Shown in pieces: positions 33,974 through 42,057 of a DNA stretch of 64,000 bases. A program made the position numbers and the translations under genes. The stretch is from Hymenobacter sp. IS2118 (GTDB taxonomy: Bacteria; Bacteroidota; Bacteroidia; Cytophagales; Hymenobacteraceae). The stretch spans positions 1-64,000 of the forward strand of contig NZ_JNLX01000047.1 of assembly GCF_000715495.1 (NCBI RefSeq). Direction: 5' to 3'. The notes beneath the pieces are model-generated. The model saw only the letters and a list, made by a program, of their open reading frames with translations, was not told the DNA's origin and did no database searches. The first letter of the stretch is position 1; each line of letters begins with the position of its first letter.

Positions 33974-34954
33974 ATGAATAATTTCTCCTACCTCCAGGCC
34001 ACGCAGCCCAAGGAAGCCACCGGCGCCGTGCGCGACAACCAGCAGGCGGCTTTCATCGCCGGCGGCACCACCCTGCTCGACCTGATGAAGCTGAACGTGG
34101 AAACCCACGACCAGCTGGTGGACATCAATATGCTCGCGTTTAAAGGTATCGAGCAAACCGCCGACGGTCTGCGCATCGGCGCGCTGGAGCGCATGAGCGA
34201 CGTGGGCGAAAACCCGCTCGTGATGCAGCAGTACCCCGTGATTTCGCAGTCGCTGCTGCTGGCTGCCTCGCCGCAGCTGCGCAACATGGCCAGCATCGGC
34301 GGCAACCTGCTGCAGCGCACCCGTTGCGGCTACTTCCGCGACACGGCCTTTCCCTGCAACAAGCGCCAGCCCGGCTCCGGCTGTCCGGCCCAGGAAGGCG
34401 AAAACCGCGGCCTGGCCATTCTGGGCGGCAGCAAGGACTGCATTGCCACTTTCCCCGGCGACCTCGCCGTGGCGCTGGTGGCGCTGGACGCCGTGCTGCT
34501 CCTCGAAAACGCCAAAGGCAAGCAGCGCCGCGTGCCGCTGGTTGATTTTCACCTGCTGCCCGGCAGCACGCCCCAGCGCGAAACCGTGCTGGAGCCCGGC
34601 GAGCTCATTGTATCGGTGACAGTGCCGGCCGCCGCGCACACCCGCAAATCCATGTATTTGAAAGTGCGTGAGCGTAGTTCTTACGCCTACGCGCTGGCCT
34701 CGGCCGCCGTAGGGCTCGACGTGCAGGGCGGCCAGATTCGCTCGGCCCGCGTGGCGCTGGGCGGCGTGGGCACCAAGCCCTGGCGCTCCCGCGAAGCCGA
34801 AAAGGTGCTTACCGGCGCGCCCGCCACGGAAGCCACTTTTCGGGCCGCCGCCGCTGCCGCCTTGCGCGAAGCTCAACCCCGCGAACACAACCGCTTCAAA
34901 GTAGAGCTGGCCCAAAACACCCTGGTGCGCGCCCTCACGGAACTGACGGCGTAG
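33974..34954 (+). CDS. paoB: Molybdenum hydroxylase, FAD-binding subunit (PaoB/YagS-like)
   Basis: 326 residues. FAD-binding motif FIAGGTTLLDLMK (28-40) and ASIGGNLLQRTRC (106-118). Four cysteines at 118, 128, 137 and 156 lie in the insert that in E. coli PaoB holds a [4Fe-4S] cluster, a mark that separates the PaoABC type from ordinary xanthine dehydrogenases. A C-terminal CO-dehydrogenase-like flavoprotein domain follows. Translated right after paoA; 93 bp then separate it from the large subunit. Confidence 0.9.
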   Translation: MNNFSYLQATQPKEATGAVRDNQQAAFIAGGTTLLDLMKLNVETHDQLVDINMLAFKGIEQTADGLRIGALERMSDVGENPLVMQQYPVISQSLLLAASPQLRNMASIGGNLLQRTRCGYFRDTAFPCNKRQPGSGCPAQEGENRGLAILGGSKDCIATFPGDLAVALVALDAVLLLENAKGKQRRVPLVDFHLLPGSTPQRETVLEPGELIVSVTVPAAAHTRKSMYLKVRERSSYAYALASAAVGLDVQGGQIRSARVALGGVGTKPWRSREAEKVLTGAPATEATFRAAAAAALREAQPREHNRFKVELAQNTLVRALTELTA

Positions 34955-35047
34955 GAACCAGCGCCTTGGCGCGTGCGGCGCCTGCCACGCGGCCCATTTG
35001 AAACAAGACCAATCGAACGCGCCGAGGCGCATTCCTACAATTATTCT

Positions 35048-37378
35048 ATGGAAACCGAACCTTCCTTTTTCGAAACCTCGCCCACTCCCAACGTGGTGGG
35101 CAAACCGCTGAACCGCGTCGACGGGCGCGACAAGGTGATGGGCCGGGCCAAATATTCGGCCGAATACCCCATTCCCGGCCTCACCTACGGCGTGCTGAAA
35201 ACCAGCGACATCGCCAAGGGGAAAATTCAGAGCATTGATACCAGCGCCGCCGCCAAGCAGCCGGGTGTGCTGGCCATTTACACCCACCTCAACATTCCCA
35301 AGCTGGCCGTGACGCCCAACGACGCGGACGGTAAAAAGGCCATTGGCGCGCCCATGGGTTTTATGCCGCTGACTTCGGATGTCATTTTCTACGCCGGCCA
35401 GCCCGTGGCCGTGGTCGTGGCCGACACGTTCGAGCGCGCTACTCACGCCGCCGATTTGGTGCGCGTTACTTATACTACCGAGCAGCCCATTGCGGCCTAC
35501 ACCGACCCGAAGGCTAAAATCTTCGACCCGGCAAAAATTCAGGACGGTAAGACCGATGGCAAAACCCGCCGGGGCGATGCGCGCGCCGCGCTAGCCAGTG
35601 CCCCCGTGCAGCTTACGGCCGTGTATACGCACGCCATCAACCACCACAATCCGATGGAGCCCGGCGCGACCACGGCGGTGTGGGACGCGCCCGACCGCCT
35701 CACGGTGTACGAATCGACGCAGGGCGTGACCCGGACCCAGAAGGCCCTGTCCACCATGCTGGGGCTGCCGCAGGACCAGGTGCGCGTTATCACGAAGTAC
35801 CTAGGGGGCGGTTTTGGCTGCAAGGGCTCGTGCTGGCCCCACACCGTGCTCACGGTGCTGGCGGCCAAGGGCGTGGGCCGGCCCGTGAAGCTGTCGCTGA
35901 CCCGCAAGCAGCAATTCACCAGCATGGGCCACCGCGAAGACCAAACCCAGACCCTCACCCTGGGCGCCACTAAGGAAGGCAAGCTCACGACCCTCATCCA
36001 CGAGAAAACATCCACCACGTCGCCCTGGGACAATTACGCTGAGTCAAACAGCAAAATAATCAACATGCTGTACGACTGCCCCAACTTTGAAGCCAGCTAC
36101 CAGCTGGCGCGGGGCAACGTGATGACGTCCACCTATACCCGCGCCCCCGGCGAGGCGCCCGGTTCTTTCGCGCTGGAAAGCCTGATGGATGATTTGGCCT
36201 ATAAGCTGAACATCGACCCCATTCAGATTCGCCTGCTGAACCACGCCGACAAAGACCCCACCAACGGGAATCCGTGGTCGAGCAAGTCGCTGAAAGAGTG
36301 CTACGCCCGTGGTGCCGAGCTTTTTGGCTGGAGCAAGCGCAACCCCAAGGCCGGTGCCACCCGCAACGGCCGCCTGCTGGTGGGCATGGGCATGGCCACG
36401 GCCAGCTACCCGGTTCACAATTCCCAGGGCATGGCCCGCGTGCGCCTCTACGCCGACGGCCACGCCGTGGTGCAGAGCGGCGCTACCGACCTCGGCACTG
36501 GCACCTACACCGTGATGACGCAGGTGGCGGCCGACTCGCTGGGCCTGCCACCCGAAAAAATCCGCTTCGAATTGGGTGATACTAAGTTGCCCACCGCGCC
36601 CAATTCGGGCGGCTCGGTGGCGGCGGGCACGGTGTCCTCGTCCGTCTACATGGCCGCGCAGGACGTATGGGGCCGGCTGACCAAACTGGCCATAAAGGAT
36701 AAAAAATCCCCGCTGTTTGGCGCTAAGTCCGAAGAGGTAGCCGTTGAAAATGGCCGCCTCCAACTGAAGAAGAACAAGGCCAAAGGCGAAGGTTTCATGG
36801 CCTTGATGAAGCGGGCGGGCCTCGACGACATCGAGGGTAGCGGCAGCGGCAAGTACGGCGCGGGCTACGAAACCGGCCAGGCGGCCAGCCCCGCCACCTC
36901 GGGCAATGCCGAGAAACCGGCGACGCACTCCATGCACTCCTTCGGCGCGCATTTTTGCGAGGTGCAGGTCGACCCCGACCTGGGCACCGTGCGCGTGACC
37001 CGCTGGGTGAGCGTGCACGGCGCCGGCCGCATTCTCAACGCCAAAACGGCCCGTAGCCAGATTATCGGCGGCTCCATCTTTGGCATCGGCGCGGCGCTGA
37101 TGGAGGCCACGCACCGCGACAACCAGTTTGCCCGCTACGTCAACGCCGATTTCGCCGACTACCACATTCCCGTCAACGCCGACATTCCGGACATGACCGT
37201 GGAGTTTATCGACGAGCGGGACCCCTACATCAATGCCATGGGCGTGAAGGGCATTGGCGAGATTTCGATGGTGGGCGTGTCGGCGGCCGTTGCTAATGCC
37301 ATTTTCCACGCCACCGGCAAGCGCGTGCGCGACCTGCCCATCACGCCCGATAAAATCCTGGCCACTAAAGCAGTTTAG
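35048..37378 (+). CDS. paoC: Molybdenum hydroxylase, molybdopterin-binding catalytic subunit (PaoC/YagR-like)
   Basis: 776 residues from ATG 35048 (METEPSFF). An alternative in-frame start at 34973 would add 25 residues of no recognisable type. The xanthine-oxidase fold starts at VGKPLNRVDGRDKVMGRAKY. Molybdopterin-binding stretches GGGFGCKG and GSVAAGTVSSS are present, and the base-catalyst glutamate is Glu738 in VKGIGEISMVG. It probably oxidises aldehydes or N-heterocycles with water as oxygen source, in the periplasm. The mocA-like gene starts at the base after its stop codon, so maturation and enzyme are coupled. Confidence 0.9.
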   Translation: METEPSFFETSPTPNVVGKPLNRVDGRDKVMGRAKYSAEYPIPGLTYGVLKTSDIAKGKIQSIDTSAAAKQPGVLAIYTHLNIPKLAVTPNDADGKKAIGAPMGFMPLTSDVIFYAGQPVAVVVADTFERATHAADLVRVTYTTEQPIAAYTDPKAKIFDPAKIQDGKTDGKTRRGDARAALASAPVQLTAVYTHAINHHNPMEPGATTAVWDAPDRLTVYESTQGVTRTQKALSTMLGLPQDQVRVITKYLGGGFGCKGSCWPHTVLTVLAAKGVGRPVKLSLTRKQQFTSMGHREDQTQTLTLGATKEGKLTTLIHEKTSTTSPWDNYAESNSKIINMLYDCPNFEASYQLARGNVMTSTYTRAPGEAPGSFALESLMDDLAYKLNIDPIQIRLLNHADKDPTNGNPWSSKSLKECYARGAELFGWSKRNPKAGATRNGRLLVGMGMATASYPVHNSQGMARVRLYADGHAVVQSGATDLGTGTYTVMTQVAADSLGLPPEKIRFELGDTKLPTAPNSGGSVAAGTVSSSVYMAAQDVWGRLTKLAIKDKKSPLFGAKSEEVAVENGRLQLKKNKAKGEGFMALMKRAGLDDIEGSGSGKYGAGYETGQAASPATSGNAEKPATHSMHSFGAHFCEVQVDPDLGTVRVTRWVSVHGAGRILNAKTARSQIIGGSIFGIGAALMEATHRDNQFARYVNADFADYHIPVNADIPDMTVEFIDERDPYINAMGVKGIGEISMVGVSAAVANAIFHATGKRVRDLPITPDKILATKAV

Positions 37379-38023
37379 ATGCCTGCGCCAGCTTTGCTTA
37401 CGGCATCCAACGCCACCGTTCCGGCTCCGTCCGGGGCGGTGGCGTTGCTGTTGCTGGCCGCCGGGGCTTCCACCCGCATGGGCCGGCCCAAGCAGCTACT
37501 GTCCTACCGCGGCCGCACGCTGCTGCGCCACGCCGCCGAAACCGCCGTAGCCACGGGTTGCGCCCCGCTGGTGCTGGTGACCGGCGCCCTGCACGATTCG
37601 CTGGCCGCCGAAGTCGCGGATTTGCCCTTTCAAGTGGTGCATAATCCCGATTGGGAGTCAGGAATGGCATCTTCCATCCAAGCCGGGCTAAACGCGACGG
37701 TAGCCTCCCAGCCCAGCGCCTACCTCGTGATGCTGGCCGACCAGCCATTGGTTACGCCCGAGCATCTGCGGCAGCTTGTTACCACGCAGCGGCAGAGCCG
37801 GGCCGCCGTAGTGGCCACGGCCTACGGCGATACGCTGGGCGTACCCGCCGTTTTCGACCAGTCGCTGCTGTCCGCACTCCACGAGTTGCGCGGCGCGCAG
37901 GGTGCCGGCCGCCTTATCGCCAGTCAGGGCATCGCCGCCGGCCGCTTGGCTTTCCCAGACGGGCTGCTGGACGTGGACACGCCCGAAGCGTACGCTGCCC
38001 TACTGGCCCGTACTGAAGAATAA
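37379..38023 (+). CDS. mocA: MocA-like molybdenum cofactor cytidylyltransferase (NTP transferase family)
   Basis: 214 residues. The nucleotide-binding motif LLAAGASTRMGRPKQLL (about 24-40), PFQVVHNPDWESGMASSIQAGL and MLADQPLV are the standard MocA pattern. It transfers CMP to molybdopterin to make the cytosine dinucleotide cofactor (MCD), the form used by PaoABC-type enzymes. ATG follows the paoC TAG with no gap. No XdhC/PaoD chaperone gene is found beside it, although this step is usual for MCD enzymes. A MITE-like palindrome follows. Confidence 0.87.
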   Translation: MPAPALLTASNATVPAPSGAVALLLLAAGASTRMGRPKQLLSYRGRTLLRHAAETAVATGCAPLVLVTGALHDSLAAEVADLPFQVVHNPDWESGMASSIQAGLNATVASQPSAYLVMLADQPLVTPEHLRQLVTTQRQSRAAVVATAYGDTLGVPAVFDQSLLSALHELRGAQGAGRLIASQGIAAGRLAFPDGLLDVDTPEAYAALLARTEE

Positions 38024-38028
38024 GCTAT

Positions 38029-38194
38029 TAAACTTGTTTCTGAACACGAAAAAGCATAAAATCGACGGTCATGCTGAGCGCAGCCGAAGCATCTCGCTCG
38101 CTTCGTTGATTCGATTGAATTAGTCACTCGGTAGAGATGCTTCGGCTGCGCTCAGCATGACCGTCGATTTTGCTTTTTTGGGAACAAGTCTTTT
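38029..38194. repeat. MITE-like element with perfect 38-bp inner inverted repeat
   Basis: Arms 38058-38095 and 38134-38171 are exact complements; the spacer GCTCGCTTCGTTGATTCGAT resembles that of the copy at 13281-13450. The outer ends AAACTTGTTTC and (inverted) AGACTTGTTCCC also match that copy. It lies between convergent mocA and the MFS gene and could end transcription from both sides. Confidence 0.9.
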
Positions 38195-38200
38195 AGCCCA

Positions 38201-39493
38201 TCAATCGACTGGCTCTTTTTTGCCCATTTCCAGCTCGCGGAGCTTATCGGCCCGCCAGGTGGTGACGACTACCACCAATAGCGTCATCACACCGCCGAAT
38301 ACTACCGACCGCACCGTACCCATCAGCCGGGCCGCGACGCCGCTCTCGAAAGCGCCAATCTCGTTGCTGGAACCGATGAAAATATTGTTCACTGCTGACA
38401 CCCGGCCCTTCATATACTCCGGGGTGAAGGTGTGAATGAGGGTGGAGCGCACGATGACCGAGACGGAATCGAACACGCCCGTCAGAAACAGGAGCCCTAG
38501 CGACAGGTAGAAGTTTTTGGACAGCGCGAACCCAATGGTAGCCGCGCCAAACCCGGCCACGGCCCACAGCAGCTTGCGGCCCGCGTGCCGTTGCAGGGGG
38601 AAATAGGTCAAGAGCACGGCCATCAGCACCGAGCCCACCGCTGGCGCAGCCTCCAGATGGCCGAATCCGGTGGCACCCACTTTGAGAATATCGGCCGCAA
38701 AAACGGGCAGCAACGCCACTGCCCCACCAAAAAGCACCGCGAACATATCCAGCGACAAAGCCGCGAGCACCAGCTGGTTGCTAAATATAAACCGCAGGCC
38801 ACTCAGCACGCTGTCTTTCAGTTTGAGCCGCTCGCCCTCCGTGGGCGGCAAGGGCCGGCCGGCAATCCGGGCGAACTGGAACAGCGCCAGCCCCAGCAGC
38901 ACCGTGGTGACGAGGTAGGAATCGGCCACGCCCAGGTGCGCAATCAGGTACCCGCCAATGGCCGGCCCCAGTACCGCCGAGCCTTGGTAAGTGGTGCTGT
39001 TCCAGGTGATGGCATTGGGCAAAAAGGCCCGGTCGGGCAGCAGCTGGGGCATGAACGAGAACAGCGCGGGCCCCATGAAGCCGCGCGCGATGCCGCTCAC
39101 GAAAATCACGCCGTAGAGCGGAATCGTGTAGAGCGAATCTTTCGCCAACAAGCCGATGCCATACGGACTGGCAAACCACGCCAGCGCCGCCGCGCATAGC
39201 AGCAGCACGACCAGGGCCGCCACCACAATATTTTTACGCCGCACCGAATCGGCCACGTAGCCCGCATAAAGCGACACCACGATGCTGGGCACGGCTTCCG
39301 AAAGCCCAATCAGGCCCAGGGCCAGCGGGTTGTTGGTGAGCTTGAATATCTGCCAGCTCACCACCAGGCCCTGCACCCGCGTGGCCACCGTGAGCAGAGT
39401 TCGGGCCGACACCAGGCGGCGGAAATCGGGTAGGCGCAGCGCCGCGTAAGGGTCGTGGGGCGAAGGAGAATCAGCAGGGTTGGAAGGGAGCAT
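38201..39493 (-). CDS. MFS transporter, EntS/MFS_3-like exporter
   Basis: 430 residues from ATG 39493; a TTG three codons upstream is less likely. Twelve hydrophobic segments. The N-terminus YAALRLPDFRRLVSARTLLTVATRVQGLVVSWQIF and the cytoplasmic loop GYVADSVRRKNIVV (MFS motif A region) are typical of the EntS-like group, whose members export siderophores or drugs. Substrate unknown. Promoter TACCTTTG lies just upstream. Monocistronic. Confidence 0.85.
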   Translation of the reverse strand: MLPSNPADSPSPHDPYAALRLPDFRRLVSARTLLTVATRVQGLVVSWQIFKLTNNPLALGLIGLSEAVPSIVVSLYAGYVADSVRRKNIVVAALVVLLLCAAALAWFASPYGIGLLAKDSLYTIPLYGVIFVSGIARGFMGPALFSFMPQLLPDRAFLPNAITWNSTTYQGSAVLGPAIGGYLIAHLGVADSYLVTTVLLGLALFQFARIAGRPLPPTEGERLKLKDSVLSGLRFIFSNQLVLAALSLDMFAVLFGGAVALLPVFAADILKVGATGFGHLEAAPAVGSVLMAVLLTYFPLQRHAGRKLLWAVAGFGAATIGFALSKNFYLSLGLLFLTGVFDSVSVIVRSTLIHTFTPEYMKGRVSAVNNIFIGSSNEIGAFESGVAARLMGTVRSVVFGGVMTLLVVVVTTWRADKLRELEMGKKEPVD

Positions 39494-39528
39494 GGAGCAC
39501 AAATAGCCGCCGCTGCGACGACGGAGCG

Positions 39529-39536
39529 CAAAGGTA
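39529..39536 (-). promoter_or_regulatory. Putative -7 box TACCTTTG of the MFS gene
   Basis: Exact TAnnTTTG match on the minus strand, 35 bases before ATG 39493. No TTG is found at the expected -33 distance. Confidence 0.55.
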
Positions 39537-39623
39537 AGACTGGCGGCGACGGGCGGTTAGGTCAGCGGGCGGCTTTCCCCTACATTGCAAGCCCGTACTT
39601 GTTGCCCTTTCTCTTCCCGGCTT

Positions 39624-40028
39624 ATGGTAGCTTTTGGCCTCGAAATATCACCTCGCCCCGACCTGCCGGCCATCGTGGCCCGCTGGCAGCGCGAAATCAC
39701 GGCCCAGGAGCTAAAAGAAGGCTACTTTGCCGTGCTGGCTACGGCCGACGAACACGGCTGCTGGCGCTGGCTGCTCGACCTGCGCCGCCGCGAAGAGCTG
39801 ACCAGCCCCAAGTTGGCCGACTGGCTCGAAACAGATTTCTTTGCCCTGCTTCCCCAGCGCTATACTGCGCCGGTGCGCATGGCCTTTCTGGTTTCGCCAT
39901 TGCGGGCCATACAGGCGCAAACGGCCAGCTCCGTGGCCACCATCAGCAGCAACCAGCGCCCCAACCAGGGCTATTACACGGCTATCTTCACCGACGAGGC
40001 GGCGGCTTACCAGTGGCTGGCGCAGTAA
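39624..40028 (+). CDS. Hypothetical protein, 134 residues
   Basis: Start ATG 39624 (MVAFGLEISPRPDLPAI); the 13 codons before it lie in the divergent promoter region. A cytoplasmic-looking soluble protein with GYFAVLATADEHGCWRWLLDLRRRE and MAFLVSPLRAI; alternating strands and helices suggest a small alpha/beta fold reminiscent of STAS-like domains, but no family is recognised. The end YYTAIFTDEAAAYQWLAQ resembles the C-terminal helix of small proteins described in Hymenobacter relatives. Divergent from the MFS gene; the sigma factor gene lies 286 bp downstream, and nothing else is seen between them. Confidence 0.65.
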   Translation: MVAFGLEISPRPDLPAIVARWQREITAQELKEGYFAVLATADEHGCWRWLLDLRRREELTSPKLADWLETDFFALLPQRYTAPVRMAFLVSPLRAIQAQTASSVATISSNQRPNQGYYTAIFTDEAAAYQWLAQ

Positions 40029-40314
40029 CCATCCGGACTGCGTTCGCAGGCAATTGCACCTTTTACGGAAATATTTTATTTGCCTTTTTATTAAAAAAGG
40101 CGGCTACCGTGGTCTTTTGAGAACGTTGCCTCAGGCTCGCAAAAAGATTTTGTCATTTTTTGATTCGTACCTATTGCGGATGTGCGGTTGATTCCTCTAC
40201 ATTTGGTTCAATTCCAGCAGAGAATATTCCGCCGGGTCGTTGCCTCCTCCTTTTTTTCAGCTAACTGCATACTATTGGCCTAAAGCTCTACGTTCTCCTT
40301 ATCCGTAGCCCTTT

Positions 40315-40950
40315 ATGGACCTCTTGCAACCTAGCGACTCCGCGCTCATTTCGCTCTACCTGGCCGGCCAGGAATCCGCCTTCGCCCTACTCTTGGAGCG
40401 TCATCGGAGCCGTGCCTACACCACCATTCTGCTCATCGTGCGCGACGAGGACCTGGCGGAGGACTTGTTGCAGGACACGTTCATCAAGGCCATCCACACC
40501 CTCAAAAGTGGCCGCTACAACGAAGAAGGCAAGTTCGCTCCCTGGATTTGCCGCATTGCTCACAACCTGGCCATCGACTCGTTCCGGCGCGAAAAGCGGG
40601 CGCCGCACATCAGCCTTACCGACAACGAGCGGCTGGTCAGTACGCTCACCATTACCGACGACGGTCCGGAAGATATTCTGGCCCGCGAAGAAACCCACAC
40701 CCACCTGCGGGCGTTAATTCAGGAACTGCCAGCCGCCCAAAAAGAAGTATTGCTCATGCGCCATTATGGCGATATGAGCTTTCAGGAAATTGCCGACGCA
40801 ACCGGCGTCAGCATCAACACGGCATTGGGCCGCATGCGCTACGCGCTGATAAACCTACGGAAGAAGATGTCTGCAAACACTCTCCATTATGATTCAAACT
40901 TTACCCCATTCGACACTCCTCCAGTATGTGTACAACGAATTGCCTCCTGA
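40315..40950 (+). CDS. RNA polymerase sigma factor, sigma-70 family (ECF type)
   Basis: 211 residues. Region 2 is seen as DEDLAEDLLQDTFIKAI and GKFAPWICRIAHNLAIDSFRREKR (about 42-100), and region 4 as ELPAAQKEVLLMRHYGDMSFQEIADATGVSINTALGRM with its helix-turn-helix (about 140-180). A 30-residue tail follows. It directs RNA polymerase to a set of promoters that cannot be named here. A 76-codon gene starts inside its 3' end (62-bp overlap), implying translational coupling. Housekeeping sigma of this phylum is much longer. Confidence 0.88.
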   Translation: MDLLQPSDSALISLYLAGQESAFALLLERHRSRAYTTILLIVRDEDLAEDLLQDTFIKAIHTLKSGRYNEEGKFAPWICRIAHNLAIDSFRREKRAPHISLTDNERLVSTLTITDDGPEDILAREETHTHLRALIQELPAAQKEVLLMRHYGDMSFQEIADATGVSINTALGRMRYALINLRKKMSANTLHYDSNFTPFDTPPVCVQRIAS

Positions 40951-41119
40951 AAGGCAGCGCGAGGTAGAGGAGGCCTTGCAGCACGACCCGGATTTGGCTT
41001 CCACGTGCGCCGACCTCCTTTTGGCCCAGCGAGCTCTCGACGGCGTACGTTGCGAGCCCCGGCCCCAAACCTCCGAGGCCATTTTGCGCTATTCGCGCAC
41101 CTTCTTAGCCAAGTCTTAA
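40889..41119 (+). CDS. Small protein overlapping the sigma factor gene, possible anti-sigma-like partner
   Basis: 76 residues, ATG 40889, +1 frame relative to the sigma gene and overlapping its last 62 bp. The helical core LLQYVYNELPPERQREVEEALQHDPDLASTC has the layout of the anti-sigma N-terminal helical bundle (zf-HC2-like: Y-x-x-x-E-L...R...V..HL..C) but without the usual His/Cys zinc ligands. No transmembrane segment. Position and shape suggest a regulator of the sigma factor; this is inference. The gene is real by its overlap and coding character, although very short. Confidence 0.65.
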   Translation: MIQTLPHSTLLQYVYNELPPERQREVEEALQHDPDLASTCADLLLAQRALDGVRCEPRPQTSEAILRYSRTFLAKS

Positions 41120-41267
41120 ATCCTTTTGGTTTCCTGTTCCTGCCATTCCGGGCGCAGCGAAGACCCTGAGATATGTAGCCCGGCCAACGCATTTGCATTG
41201 TCCGGGCGCACTATTTCCGGCCTTCGCTGCGTCGGGGATGGCAGTTATTTTGCCGCCACCTCCCGCC

Positions 41268-41924
41268 ATGCGCCGCGCCGACCGTTTTCAGTACTTCCTC
41301 GACTACTTCACCACCAACTTTCCGGAGCCCAAAACCGAGCTGGCCTACGGCAATCCGTACGAGCTGATTGTGGCCGTGGTGCTGAGCGCGCAATGCACCG
41401 ATAAGCGCGTGAACCAGGTGATGCCTGCCCTGTTGGAGCAGTTTCCTACGGCCGCGCACCTGGGCGCCGCCGCCGCCGAAGACATTTTCCCGTTCATTCG
41501 CAGCGTTTCCTACCCTAACAATAAGGCCAAGCACCTGGCCGGGTTGGGCCGCATGCTCACCCAGGAATTCGGGGGCGAAGTTCCCAGCCAGATTGAGGAA
41601 TTGCAGCGCCTGCCGGGTGTGGGCCGCAAAACGGCCAATGTGGTGGCTTCCGTCATCTACAACCAGCCCGCCATGGCCGTAGATACGCACGTGTTCCGGG
41701 TTTCGCACCGCCTCGGCCTCGTGCCCAAAACTGCCACCACGCCGCTCGCCGTAGAAAAAGGACTGGTTCGGCACATTCCGCAGGCCGCCATTGCCAAGGC
41801 GCATCATTGGCTGATTTTGCACGGCCGCTACACCTGCGTGGCGCGCACGCCCAAATGCAGCATTTGCCCCTTGGCACCCAGTTGCGCCTATTTCGAAAAA
41901 ACATTCGGCAAAGCCTCGGCCTAA
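41268..41924 (+). CDS. nth: Endonuclease III
   Basis: 218 residues from ATG 41268 (MRRADRFQYFL); an in-frame ATG at 41238 would add 10 residues. Base-excision DNA glycosylase/AP lyase for oxidised pyrimidines. Catalytic Lys in LPGVGRKTANVV, catalytic Asp in AVDTHVFRV, and a C-terminal [4Fe-4S] loop with spacing C-x6-C-x2-C-x5-C (CVARTPKCSICPLAPSC). A TTATTTTG box lies 15 bases before the ATG. Confidence 0.95.
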   Translation: MRRADRFQYFLDYFTTNFPEPKTELAYGNPYELIVAVVLSAQCTDKRVNQVMPALLEQFPTAAHLGAAAAEDIFPFIRSVSYPNNKAKHLAGLGRMLTQEFGGEVPSQIEELQRLPGVGRKTANVVASVIYNQPAMAVDTHVFRVSHRLGLVPKTATTPLAVEKGLVRHIPQAAIAKAHHWLILHGRYTCVARTPKCSICPLAPSCAYFEKTFGKASA

Positions 41925-42057
41925 GAGCCCATTCTGACGACACAGAAGGCACTTTTATCCTTTTTATACCTGAACCCAAATCCAAGCAGCACGGCACTAG
42001 CGCAGCAATATCAGACGCTAAAAGCTGTATGATATACGGTAGAACATTGCTGCGTCG

